Source: UBA1672 sp050633505 (GTDB lineage: Bacteria; Pseudomonadota; Alphaproteobacteria; Micavibrionales; Micavibrionaceae). Taken from it: a stretch of 64,000 nt of DNA. Below the pieces are notes generated by a model, which saw nothing but the letters and a program-made list of their open reading frames with translations, did not search any database and was not told the origin of the DNA. This document shows positions 51,721 to 59,822 of the stretch, one piece after another. Each line of letters starts with the position of its first letter. Within the stretch, counting starts at the first letter, position 1. Both the position numbers and the translations under genes were made by a program. The stretch spans positions 372,001-436,000 of the forward strand of contig JBOEGQ010000004.1 of NCBI GenBank assembly GCA_050633505.1, written 5' to 3'.

Positions 51721-51749
51721 ATGTTACATAACAAAAACTCAAAAGTCAA
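51721..51749 (-). promoter_or_regulatory. Candidate sigma-70 promoter of the FlaG-like gene
   Basis: On the minus strand TTGACT (51749-51744) and TAACAT (51726-51721) are separated by 17 bases. The -35 is part of the repeated sequence CAAAAGTCAAG; the second copy at 51778-51788 has no matching -10. Confidence 0.5.
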
Positions 51750-51832
51750 GATTGTAGCGCTGACGTATAAGTATGACCAAAAGTCAAGCACTCTAAAACA
51801 ATGATGATTTTCATACTGGAATCAGATGATTA

Positions 51833-51859
51833 GCAAATAAAAGTGATATTCTTATTTGC
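51833..51859. repeat. Inverted repeat upstream of fliF
   Basis: GCAAATAA and TTATTTGC form a perfect 8-bp inverted repeat around 11 bases, about 80 bp before the fliF -10. No T-tract follows on either strand, so an operator is likelier than a terminator. Confidence 0.5.
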
Positions 51860-51938
51860 CAGAATGAAAAAACTACAGTAGTCTGTGGTGAGGTATGTGT
51901 TCGTTCGAATCATGCTCTCGTCTTGTATACTCAATTTG

Positions 51939-51947
51939 TGCTATAAT
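51939..51947 (+). promoter_or_regulatory. Extended -10 promoter of fliF
   Basis: TGC-TATAAT is a perfect extended -10 element, with a predicted start near 51954 and a leader of about 48 bases. No good -35 is present, as often seen at activator-dependent promoters. There is no sigma-54 signature here. Confidence 0.55.
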
Positions 51948-52001
51948 GCTTCTGCCCGACCTTTCCTATTATGGGCTTTTACGTAACAAAAAGGTGATAA
52001 T

Positions 52002-53693
52002 GTGAACAGCTTTGTCTCAACCTTACAACAATTAGGACCTGCGCGACTGGCCGTGATGGGTGCGATTGTTCTTGGGCTGTTGATGTTTTTTGTATTCATC
52101 TCAATGCGTGTTACTACGCCGGAGATGAAGCTTCTCTACACAGATTTATCCTCTATTGATTCCGGCGCTGTGGCGGCGAAGTTAGAGGAAACCAGTATCC
52201 CATATGAAATGTCATCCGATGGATCACGTATCATGGTACCGGGCAATGAGGTCGGTAGAGCGCGTATGCTTCTTGCTGCAGAAGGTTTGCCAAATGGCGG
52301 GTCTATGGGATATGAAATTTTTGATACCCAATCAAGTTTCGGGACAACAAACTTTGTTCAAAACATTAATCAGGTCAGAGCCTTAGAAGGAGAGCTATCC
52401 AGAACGATTAACTCTCTGGAACACATCAGTACCGCACGCGTACATATCGTGTTACCACAACGCGAATTATTCAGCCGTGAACGCCGAACCGCCTCTGCCA
52501 GTGTGTTTCTGGGCATTCACTCCGGCTCAACAATAGGCAGACAACAAATTGCAGCCATTCAATCGCTTGTCGCGTCAGCAGTCCCGAATTTAAAGGCATC
52601 TGATGTTTCTGTGATCGACAGCAACGGCAACCTCCTGGCAAAAGGCGGGTCGGAAGATGACTCATTAATGTCCATGAAAAACGAAGACTTGCGTCGTAAT
52701 TACGAAGCTCGCCTTCAAAACAAAATTGAAGAACAAGTCAGCCGTATTGTAGGATACGGTAAAGTTACCGCCGTTGTTACAGCTGAAATGAATTTCGACC
52801 GCATCAGCACAAATGAGGAACTCTACAATCCTGAAGGACAAGTCCTCAGATCTTCACAGACATCGCAGGAGAACAGTTCCGAAACAGAAGCCTCATCATC
52901 GGACGATGTTTCAATTGGCAATAACCTGCCTGGTGTGGGTGGCGACCTTCTCTCCGACGGCGGACCAAGCGCAGAAAACAGCAGAACCGAAGAAGTATCA
53001 AACTATGAAATCAGCAAGACAATACGTAGTACACTTCATGAATCAGGAGAAGTGGAAAAAATATCTATCTCTGTCCTTGTCGATGGGCGATATACAACTG
53101 ATGAAGAAGGCGTGAAAACCTATCAACCGAGACCTCAAGCCGAATTAGATCAAATCGAAGCACTCATAAAACGCGCGGTTGGCTTTGAAGATGATCGGGG
53201 CGATGACATCGAAATTGTAAACCTTCAATTCGCAGAAGTGGATATCGGTGAAGACATCGCGAATGAGCATCTACTCTTTGGTTTCCAAAAAAGTGATCTG
53301 ATTGATGCCGCCGAGATTATTATTGTCGCCGTTATGGTCATTTTAGTCGTACTCCTTGTTCTTCAGCCAATGGTTAGTAAGCTTATGAGTGCGGATATGG
53401 GTGGACGAAATGAAATGGACCCGACACTACAGCATGACCTTCTTGCCGCCTCCCCCGCCAATCCTGCACTTGCCCCACCGGGCGCGGGAAATGCCCCCCA
53501 AATAGGTGCTGACGGCCAACCTCTCGCCATTGGGGCAAGCGCAATCGGGGAAGAAGAGGATTCCTTAATTAACGTTGATGGCATTGAAGGACGCGTCAAA
53601 GCATCCGCAGTTAAAAAAGTAGAAGAAATCGTTGAAAATTATCCAGCTGAAACAGTCTCTGTAATCCGCAGCTGGATGACGCAGGAGAATTAG
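52002..53693 (+). CDS. fliF: Flagellar MS-ring protein FliF
   Basis: A 563-residue MS-ring protein. The N-terminal helix (about 13-34) is followed by the ring-building motifs LLYTDLSSIDSGAVAAKLEETSIPYEM, RVHIVLPQRELFSRERRTASASVFLG and VVTAEMNFD, the second helix is at about 430-452, and the C-terminal FliG-binding tail ends VSVIRSWMTQEN. The start is GTG 52002 with AAGGTG 7 bases upstream; the ATG two bases before it is out of frame. First gene of fliF-fliG-fliH-fliN-motA. Confidence 0.97.
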   Translation: MNSFVSTLQQLGPARLAVMGAIVLGLLMFFVFISMRVTTPEMKLLYTDLSSIDSGAVAAKLEETSIPYEMSSDGSRIMVPGNEVGRARMLLAAEGLPNGGSMGYEIFDTQSSFGTTNFVQNINQVRALEGELSRTINSLEHISTARVHIVLPQRELFSRERRTASASVFLGIHSGSTIGRQQIAAIQSLVASAVPNLKASDVSVIDSNGNLLAKGGSEDDSLMSMKNEDLRRNYEARLQNKIEEQVSRIVGYGKVTAVVTAEMNFDRISTNEELYNPEGQVLRSSQTSQENSSETEASSSDDVSIGNNLPGVGGDLLSDGGPSAENSRTEEVSNYEISKTIRSTLHESGEVEKISISVLVDGRYTTDEEGVKTYQPRPQAELDQIEALIKRAVGFEDDRGDDIEIVNLQFAEVDIGEDIANEHLLFGFQKSDLIDAAEIIIVAVMVILVVLLVLQPMVSKLMSADMGGRNEMDPTLQHDLLAASPANPALAPPGAGNAPQIGADGQPLAIGASAIGEEEDSLINVDGIEGRVKASAVKKVEEIVENYPAETVSVIRSWMTQEN

Positions 53694-53697
53694 AGCC

Positions 53698-54723
53698 ATG
53701 AACATGCGCGTCAGAGATGATTATCGCTCACTCACCGGCCCGGAAAAGGCCGCAATCCTCGTCCTCTCCCTTGGAGAGGAACAATCCTCCCTTGTTTTCA
53801 GCCATATGGATGATGATGAAATTTTGGAATTATCCCAGATCATATCCGGCTTAGGAAAAATAGGCCCCAACGTTGTTGAACGATTGCTCATGGATTTTGT
53901 TGAACAAATGAGCGCGACAAATGCGATTGTCGGATCACAAGACAGTACAGAACGCCTCTTGCAAAAAGCAGGACTTGGCGGTGATCGTATTGACATGATC
54001 ATGGAAGAGATTCGTGGCCCTGCCGGGCGTACAATGTGGGAAAAACTAGGGAATGTTAATGAAGAGATTCTCGCAAATTTCCTTCAAAAAGAATACCCGC
54101 AAACCGTGGCTGTGGTCTTATCAAAAGTAACAACCGATCACGCCGCCCGTGTTCTTGCCATCCTGCCTGATGGCTTTGCACTTGAGGTCATCAACCGGAT
54201 GCTCAAGATGGAAACCGTTCAAAAGGAAATTCTGGAAGAAGTTGAAAAAACCTTACGTAAAGAATTCATGTCAAATCTGGCACGCACACAAAGACGTGAC
54301 AGCCATGAACTTATCGCTGAGATTTTCAACAATATGGAACGTGCCACTGAAAACAGGTTTATGGAAGAGCTTGAAAAGGTAACACCGGATGCCGCAGAAA
54401 AAATCCGCAGCTTGATGTTCACATTTGAAGATCTTCTTAAGCTGGACCAAGCCTCTATACAAACCGTTATTCGCGCCGTTGATAAGGAAAAGCTACCACT
54501 TGCCTTGAAAGGAGCCAGCGAGTCCTTAAAAGAACTGTTCTTTGGCAATATGTCGGAACGTGCGGCAAAAATTATGAAAGAAGATATGGGCGCGATGGGG
54601 CCTGTAAAACTTAAAGATGTTGAAGAATCACAACAATATGTTGTGACCGTAACAAAAGACCTGGAAGGCAGAGGCGAAGTTGTCATCGCGGCTGTTGGAC
54701 AGGAAGAAGAAATGATTGAATAA
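53698..54723 (+). CDS. fliG: Flagellar motor switch protein FliG
   Basis: A 341-residue C-ring protein contacting FliF and MotA. Features are LTGPEKAAILVLSLGEEQSSLVFSHMDDDEI, the middle-domain EYPQTVAVVLSKVTTDHAARVLAILPDGF and the C-terminal MFTFEDLLKLDQASIQTVIRAVDKEKLPLALKGASESLKELFFGNMSERAAKIMKEDM, with the charged torque helix intact. It starts 4 bp after fliF and is followed closely by fliH. Confidence 0.97.
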   Translation: MNMRVRDDYRSLTGPEKAAILVLSLGEEQSSLVFSHMDDDEILELSQIISGLGKIGPNVVERLLMDFVEQMSATNAIVGSQDSTERLLQKAGLGGDRIDMIMEEIRGPAGRTMWEKLGNVNEEILANFLQKEYPQTVAVVLSKVTTDHAARVLAILPDGFALEVINRMLKMETVQKEILEEVEKTLRKEFMSNLARTQRRDSHELIAEIFNNMERATENRFMEELEKVTPDAAEKIRSLMFTFEDLLKLDQASIQTVIRAVDKEKLPLALKGASESLKELFFGNMSERAAKIMKEDMGAMGPVKLKDVEESQQYVVTVTKDLEGRGEVVIAAVGQEEEMIE

Positions 54724-54726
54724 GAC

Positions 54727-55428
54727 ATGGATGGACAGCCTTTTTTCTTTGATGAAAATATTTTCGATGATGATGCCGGACGAAACGACCCAAACAAGCC
54801 GGAATACACTGCCGCGCAAGTAGAACAAATACGCCGCGAAGCATTCGAAGAAGGTAAATCAACAGGCCTAAGAGAAGCACAACAAAGCAAAATTCAACAA
54901 GCTACTGCGCTACTTCAAAAAATAGAGGCAGAAACAAAACATCTCTTTTCGGAAGAAGAAAAGCGAAACAAAACTTTCGAAGCAGAGGCCGTGCATCTTT
55001 GCCTTTCCATACATAAAAAGCTATTCCCCTACTCTACAGAAATTTTTGGTGTAGAAGAATTCAAGAAAACCTTGCAAAAGTCATTGGCAGAGCATAACAC
55101 ACCGGAAAAAATCAAGATTGAGCTCCACCAAACAATGAAACAACAGATAGAGGACTTTATCCGTGAACAAGCAATAGATCTGGATAAAACCGTTACCCTG
55201 ACAACGCCTTCAACACTATCTGAACACGAATATCGTATCTTATGGCCGGAAGGTGGTATCATCGGCGATAGAGCCCTTATCGCCGAAAAAACATTCTCAC
55301 TTTTAAAAGAGGCTCTTGCAGAGAAAGGCATTAACGTTCATGATGAACAGACCTCACAAGACGATCAATCCGGTGACATAGAAAAGCCGAACGACGATAT
55401 ATCATTACAGGAGCAATCAAATGGCTGA
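54727..55428 (+). CDS. fliH: Flagellar export ATPase regulator FliH
   Basis: A 233-residue protein. After a short N-terminal segment comes the FliH-type GxxxG-like helix (RREAFEEGKSTGLREAQQSKIQQATALLQ) and a C-terminal V-ATPase-E-like domain ending IIGDRALIAEKTFSLLKEALAEKG. The similarity is moderate, but the fliF-fliG-fliH-fliN order is standard. An acidic, Gln-rich tail follows. Its ATPase partner FliI is not in the window. It overlaps fliN by 8 bases. Confidence 0.85.
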   Translation: MDGQPFFFDENIFDDDAGRNDPNKPEYTAAQVEQIRREAFEEGKSTGLREAQQSKIQQATALLQKIEAETKHLFSEEEKRNKTFEAEAVHLCLSIHKKLFPYSTEIFGVEEFKKTLQKSLAEHNTPEKIKIELHQTMKQQIEDFIREQAIDLDKTVTLTTPSTLSEHEYRILWPEGGIIGDRALIAEKTFSLLKEALAEKGINVHDEQTSQDDQSGDIEKPNDDISLQEQSNG

Positions 55429-55816
55429 TGATACAGAAGATGAGAACACAGGCGAAGGCACAACTGGGGAATCCAGTGGTGGTTCCAGTGATTTGAACCT
55501 TAATGAAATAGAAGAACCGGCTGAGCTACAGAATAAAGATGAGCAAGAGTTTGAAATTGGTGAGCCTATGGCAGGTGACGTTACCGCAATCTACGACATC
55601 CCCGTCAATGTATCTGCGGTGCTTGGCCGTTCAACAATGCAGGTTAGCCAGCTTTTGAAACTTGGGCGTGGCGCGGTTGTTGAGCTTGACCGTAAAGTCG
55701 GGGAGGCCATCGATATCTACGTTAATAACCGATTAGTGGCCCGCGGAGAAGTCGTCGTTGTCGAAGATAAGCTTGGCATAACCATGACGGAAATTGTCAA
55801 ATCCGATAGAAGCTAA
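55421..55816 (+). CDS. fliN: Flagellar motor switch protein FliN
   Basis: A 131-residue C-ring protein with an acidic, Ser/Gly-rich N-terminus and a C-terminal SpoA domain: AIYDIPVNVSAVLGRSTMQVSQLLKLGRGAVVELDRKVGEAIDIYVNNRLVARGEVVVVEDKLGITMTEIV. The start has CAGGAG upstream and overlaps fliH by 8 bases, so the two are coupled. Confidence 0.96.
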   Translation: MADDTEDENTGEGTTGESSGGSSDLNLNEIEEPAELQNKDEQEFEIGEPMAGDVTAIYDIPVNVSAVLGRSTMQVSQLLKLGRGAVVELDRKVGEAIDIYVNNRLVARGEVVVVEDKLGITMTEIVKSDRS

Positions 55817-55862
55817 CGCATCGTCTTCATTAACATTAAAAGAAACTGAAAACGCATAGAAT

Positions 55863-56705
55863 ATGGCAGAAGCAGACAAGAAGAATAAAAGCGACGTAAC
55901 CCTTCCTAATATTAAGGTTCCTGTTGCCGGGTCTTATCCTGATTTTGTGACAATCTTGGGCCTTCTTTTTTCTTTCGGCCTCATTGCCACTGCGGTTGCA
56001 CTCGGTCAGAGTAAAGCGAACTTCTTTAATGTCCCATCCGTTTTAATTGTATTGCTTGGAACCCTTACAGCGACCAGTATTTCATATTCCGCATCAGAAC
56101 TGACCCAATCACTAAAGATTATCTCCACATGCGTGTTTAGAAAAGTACGCAACCATAAAGCCCTCGCCAAAAGCATGATGGGCATTGCCAGTGTGGCACG
56201 TAAAAAAGGCCTTCTTTATCTTTCGAATTACGAAAACCAGACAAAGAATGAACCCTTTTTAAATTATGCGCTTGGTTTGGCTGTTGACGGATATGGAGAA
56301 GAAGATATCTCAAGGATCCTGCAGCAGAATATCGACACCATGCTGGAAAGAGGCAAGCGCGCCGCCAGTGTTTTACGCCGCGCATCCGAAGTTGCCCCCG
56401 CGATGGGATTGATTGGGACATTGGTCGGACTTGTGCAAATGCTGGCTGATCTTGATAACCCGGAAACGATCGGTCCGAAGATGGCTGTTGCCCTTTTAAC
56501 CACATTTTATGGCGCAATTTTAGGGACTGTTGTTATGTCCCCTCTCGCCGCAAAAATTGAAAAGAATGTTTCCGATGAACTTCGCATTAAAACAATGGTA
56601 TTGAGAACAGTTCAATCGGTTATAAAGCAAGAAAACCCAAGGGCACTGGAAATGATGATAAACAGTCTCCTCCCCCCTTCAGAGCGCATCCGTTATTTCG
56701 ACTAA
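55863..56705 (+). CDS. motA: Flagellar stator protein MotA
   Basis: A 280-residue stator protein with four membrane helices (about 25-46, 55-72, 175-196 and 205-230). Typical features are VPSVLIVLLGTLTATSISY, RRASEVAPAMGLIGTLVGLVQMLADLDNPETIGPKMAVALLTTFYGAILGTVV and the cytoplasmic loop with charged RKVRNHKALAKSMMGIASVARKKG. It belongs to the PomA/MotA family of polar motors. It is last in the fliF operon; its MotB partner lies 22 kb away at 32.6 kb. Confidence 0.95.
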   Translation: MAEADKKNKSDVTLPNIKVPVAGSYPDFVTILGLLFSFGLIATAVALGQSKANFFNVPSVLIVLLGTLTATSISYSASELTQSLKIISTCVFRKVRNHKALAKSMMGIASVARKKGLLYLSNYENQTKNEPFLNYALGLAVDGYGEEDISRILQQNIDTMLERGKRAASVLRRASEVAPAMGLIGTLVGLVQMLADLDNPETIGPKMAVALLTTFYGAILGTVVMSPLAAKIEKNVSDELRIKTMVLRTVQSVIKQENPRALEMMINSLLPPSERIRYFD

Positions 56706-57382
56706 CAAAGGCGTAAATCGCCAACCACCATTAATCGTGGGTTATCAGATAATTGAGCACGGTGAACAAAGGCTCTTCTTTCCTTTTTCTTTATCACTTT
56801 ATCAATAAAGTCATCTACAGAATTAGATGGCTTATTGCGCACACGTGCCTTCCAAATATCACCTTTATGAAACTGAAAAACTTCCGCATCAGAACGACAA
56901 ACCGCATCATGCCCCAGTATCTTAAGAACATCATCGTTCTTCACAAATTGCGTCACCGGATCATTATAGCATGTCATGTAGCGATCAAAGTCTTGCTCCA
57001 ACCCGTCAACATGAAATGCGTATGTATCTTTATGCTCTGTATATTGTCGTAATAAACGCATATGTGTTCGTGCACCTGCGGAATAAAAAAACTCCATATC
57101 CGACAGAATAATATCAACACCAGCCTGTAAGTTTTGAGCATCCAATGTTTCACGAAATTCAAGAAGCAACTCACGCTCACTATATTTAATGAAAATCTCT
57201 TGTTCATCCAGATCAAAGTATTCCGCCATGGCCTGCGCAAGAACGTCAAAATCTCCACCTAAACGCCTTGGATACAAGACAACATTGGCACGCGGCGCAA
57301 AATCTTCATTTAAAAATGCGCATAAATCATCAACGACCTTTATTCGGTCATACCCTTCTGGTATATAATTCACATGTACCAT
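56702..57382 (-). CDS. DUF1826-like protein with HxD...H motif
   Basis: A 226-residue cytoplasmic protein on the opposite strand between motA and flbD. AFHVDGLEQDFDRYMTCYNDP carries His124 and Asp126, and RRAFVHRAQLSDNPRLMVVGDLRL carries His207, a metal-site-like HxD...H arrangement. This resembles the DUF1826 pattern (FHxD, then a VHR near the end, as in a double-stranded beta-helix fold). Function is unknown. It overlaps motA tail to tail by 4 bases and shares a 96-bp divergent gap with flbD. Confidence 0.6.
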   Translation of the reverse strand: MVHVNYIPEGYDRIKVVDDLCAFLNEDFAPRANVVLYPRRLGGDFDVLAQAMAEYFDLDEQEIFIKYSERELLLEFRETLDAQNLQAGVDIILSDMEFFYSAGARTHMRLLRQYTEHKDTYAFHVDGLEQDFDRYMTCYNDPVTQFVKNDDVLKILGHDAVCRSDAEVFQFHKGDIWKARVRNKPSNSVDDFIDKVIKKKERRAFVHRAQLSDNPRLMVVGDLRLC

Positions 57383-57478
57383 AAGGTGGCATTATAGTTT
57401 GAAAAGGTTTCTACATCGTGAAGAATCTAAAAAACTTTAATTCATTGTGTAAAACTCTGTTAGGAGCATGACTTTAAT

Positions 57479-58888
57479 ATGCGTTTAATGATTATCGGTC
57501 GTTTGGACGGCCATATCTCTCAAGCTGGTAAAATCGCACTTCAACGTGGCGCAAAAGTCGTTCATTGTGAAGATATCGAACAGGCCATGGGCGCTCTGCT
57601 TAACGGGAAAAGCGCAGATCTGGCCATGGTTGATGTAAAGCAGAAAATCGGTGAATTCGTAGAAAGCCTGAAGAATGAGCGTATCCATATGCCAATTGTG
57701 GCCTGTGGAATTGGCACAGACGCAAGATCGGCTGTTAAGGCCATACAACAAGGTGCAAAGGAATATGTCCCTCTTCCACCTGATCCGGAACTAATCGCCG
57801 CGGTTTTAGAAGCCGTAACCGAAGAAAATAACGCAATGATTGCCGATGACCCGTCCATGAAGGCTGTGGTTTCTCTTGCAGATAAAATTGCACCGAGTGA
57901 AGCAACAGTTCTGATCACGGGAGAATCAGGAACAGGTAAAGAAGTGATGTCACGCTACGTCCATAATAAGTCAAAGCGTAAAGAATCCCCTTTTATCGCG
58001 GTGAATTGCGCAGCCATTCCTGAAAATCTATTGGAATCAGAACTATTTGGCCATGAAAAAGGTGCCTTCACAGGGGCATCGTCGCGCCGCATTGGTAAAT
58101 TCGAAGAGGCACATACAGGCACTTTACTGTTAGATGAGGTCAGTGAAATGCACCCTCTATTACAGGCAAAATTCCTTCGTGCTATCCAAGAAAAGGTAAT
58201 TACACGTGTCGGGTCAAATGATGAATTAAAGGTTGATGTGCGCATTATCGCAACCTCAAACAGAAATTTACAAGAATCCGTTCAAAAAGGTGAATTTCGT
58301 GAAGACCTCTATTTCCGCCTGAACGTTGTTAACATTCCCTTACCACCATTACGAGACCGCCCATCTGATGTAAAACGTCTTTCACAGTTTTTTGCAGATA
58401 AATATGCGGAAACAAATGGTGTTGAGAAAAAAACGTTATCCGCACAAGCAGAACAAAAATTAATTTCCTGCCGTTGGCGCGGTAATATCAGAGAGCTGGA
58501 AAACACGATGCATCGCGCCATTTTGATTTCTGTCGAACCGGAAATTGAGGCAGATGCAATCTTCATTCAAAGTGAAGGATTTGGCGAAGAGCCTGCCGCA
58601 GCACCCGCACAGAGCGCACCAAGTCCAACTGGCGTATCCGGTGCAAAGCAAGAACAATCGGAGCAATCGCCAGATTCCGCCGTACAAAACCCGGGAGCTG
58701 TAGAAGGAATAATTGGGCGAACAATCGCCGATGTTGAACGAGAAATGGTCATCAATACATTAGATCATTGCCTTGGGAACAGAACACACGCGGCCAATAT
58801 ACTCGGCATATCTATTCGCACGTTGCGAAATAAACTAAACCAATATAAAGATGATGGTATTGAAATTCCTGCCGCTGGTGGGGGCTAA
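57479..58888 (+). CDS. flbD: Sigma-54-dependent flagellar activator FlbD
   Basis: A 469-residue transcription activator of class III/IV flagellar genes. The N-terminal receiver-like domain (about 1-110) lacks the usual acidic pair (it reads MRLMIIGRLDG), as in Caulobacter FlbD. The AAA+ domain has Walker A GESGTGKE at 148-155, GAFTGA at 195-200 and Walker B TLLLDE at 215-220. A long Gln/Ser/Pro linker leads to a Fis-type helix-turn-helix (INTLDHCLGNRTHAANILGISIRTLRNKLNQY). AGGAG lies 12 bases upstream. It probably acts on the four sigma-54 sites in this window, with FliX as partner. Confidence 0.94.
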   Translation: MRLMIIGRLDGHISQAGKIALQRGAKVVHCEDIEQAMGALLNGKSADLAMVDVKQKIGEFVESLKNERIHMPIVACGIGTDARSAVKAIQQGAKEYVPLPPDPELIAAVLEAVTEENNAMIADDPSMKAVVSLADKIAPSEATVLITGESGTGKEVMSRYVHNKSKRKESPFIAVNCAAIPENLLESELFGHEKGAFTGASSRRIGKFEEAHTGTLLLDEVSEMHPLLQAKFLRAIQEKVITRVGSNDELKVDVRIIATSNRNLQESVQKGEFREDLYFRLNVVNIPLPPLRDRPSDVKRLSQFFADKYAETNGVEKKTLSAQAEQKLISCRWRGNIRELENTMHRAILISVEPEIEADAIFIQSEGFGEEPAAAPAQSAPSPTGVSGAKQEQSEQSPDSAVQNPGAVEGIIGRTIADVEREMVINTLDHCLGNRTHAANILGISIRTLRNKLNQYKDDGIEIPAAGGG

Positions 58889-58966
58889 CTTTTTTCTTGC
58901 ACTTCTTTATGAAAAAGATATAGAGTGCGCAAACTTTTTATAAAAATGAAATTATAGGTGATCATT

Positions 58967-59653
58967 ATGGCTGGATTTAAAATCCCGGGTATGGACAAAA
59001 TTACAGATGCTCTCGGCGGAAAAGATGCTGCTGACAAGGCACAAGACGCGATAACAGGAATTGCAGGGTCTTTATTCGGCAAAAAGAATAAAGGTGATTA
59101 TCCATCTTTAGAATACATGGAAAACTCAGTCCGCAATGATATTGGACCGATTATCAACAATCTAAATAACAGTATAGTTCAAGATTCTTTAAACGATTAC
59201 GGCATTCAGACTCGTAAATACGGAAGCGACATCAATCAGCGCGAAGGCATAAGAGTCATGGCGGATTTATCACAAAAAATGCTCCAGAGAGGACATCTTA
59301 AGGCAGATCAAATCGCACCTGAAGCCATCAACAACGCAAAGCAAGCGCTTAAAACTGTATTTGGGAACGATTATACAAGCTTGGGGCCACATAAAGAAAA
59401 GGCACTATCCATCTTCGTTGGTGCAACAGATAGCCAAAGAAGCGCTGCGATGGCGCATGTTCTTCCGATTAAGATTGGCGCGGCTGATGCGGCAATTGAA
59501 ACGGATAATGCAACAGATTACAGCCAAATCACAATTGATCCTGACACAGGCCGTATTAATGACCCATCCGGTCGTTTTGATACAGCCACGTCGGAGAAGC
59601 AAGAAACTTTCGCCTACCAAGAAGTTATCGTTGATACACCTGAAGCAGGTTAA
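58967..59653 (+). CDS. Unknown protein, 228 aa
   Basis: I do not recognise this protein. It begins MAGFKIPGMDKITDALGGKDAADKAQDAITGIAGSLFGKK, with a helix-prone, Ala/Gly-rich start, and has no signal peptide. The middle is helical (LADLSQKMLQRGHLKADQIAPEAINNAKQALKTVFGNDY) and the end is acidic. ATG 58967 has AGGTGA 6 bases upstream and is preferred over the in-frame GTG at 58958. It lies alone between flbD and flhA, with a strong terminator behind it. Confidence 0.68.
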   Translation: MAGFKIPGMDKITDALGGKDAADKAQDAITGIAGSLFGKKNKGDYPSLEYMENSVRNDIGPIINNLNNSIVQDSLNDYGIQTRKYGSDINQREGIRVMADLSQKMLQRGHLKADQIAPEAINNAKQALKTVFGNDYTSLGPHKEKALSIFVGATDSQRSAAMAHVLPIKIGAADAAIETDNATDYSQITIDPDTGRINDPSGRFDTATSEKQETFAYQEVIVDTPEAG

Positions 59654-59679
59654 AACGTAACTGAGACGAAATAATTTTT

Positions 59680-59711
59680 AAAAGGCCGTGTTTATCGGCC
59701 TTTTTCTTTTT
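59680..59711 (+). terminator. Rho-independent terminator before flhA
   Basis: AAAAGGCCG and CGGCCTTTT form a 9-bp stem around TGTTTAT, followed by TTCTTTTTC. It separates the 228-residue unknown gene from flhA. Confidence 0.93.
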
Positions 59712-59771
59712 CTACACCACCTATAAGCATTTGCATGTTTTACAGGCCACATGTAAGATGAAACAGAGCTC

Positions 59772-59790
59772 TTGGCGCAATCCGCGCCAA
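59772..59790. repeat. GC-rich palindrome upstream of flhA
   Basis: TTGGCGC-AATCC-GCGCCAA is a perfect 7-bp inverted repeat, 32 bp before the flhA ATG. It also satisfies GG-N10-GC spacing on both strands, but the -12 half is GCGC rather than TTGC, so I treat it as an operator-like palindrome rather than a sigma-54 promoter. Confidence 0.6.
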
Positions 59791-59822
59791 TCCATACCTG
59801 TTTCACCCGTTCAAAGATTCTC

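Larger units (their letters stand above)
51649..52001. other. 353-bp divergent control region upstream of fliF
   Basis: No gene is visible. It holds a minus-strand sigma-70-like promoter for the FlaG-like gene (51721-51749), two copies of CAAAAGTCAAG (51740-51750 and 51778-51788), an 8-bp inverted repeat (51833-51859) and an extended -10 element before fliF (51939-51947). Confidence 0.6.

Noticed and set aside
54219..54890. 223-residue open frame antisense to fliG/fliH
   Set aside because: Ser-rich shadow frame opposite two well-supported genes; no domain or start signal.
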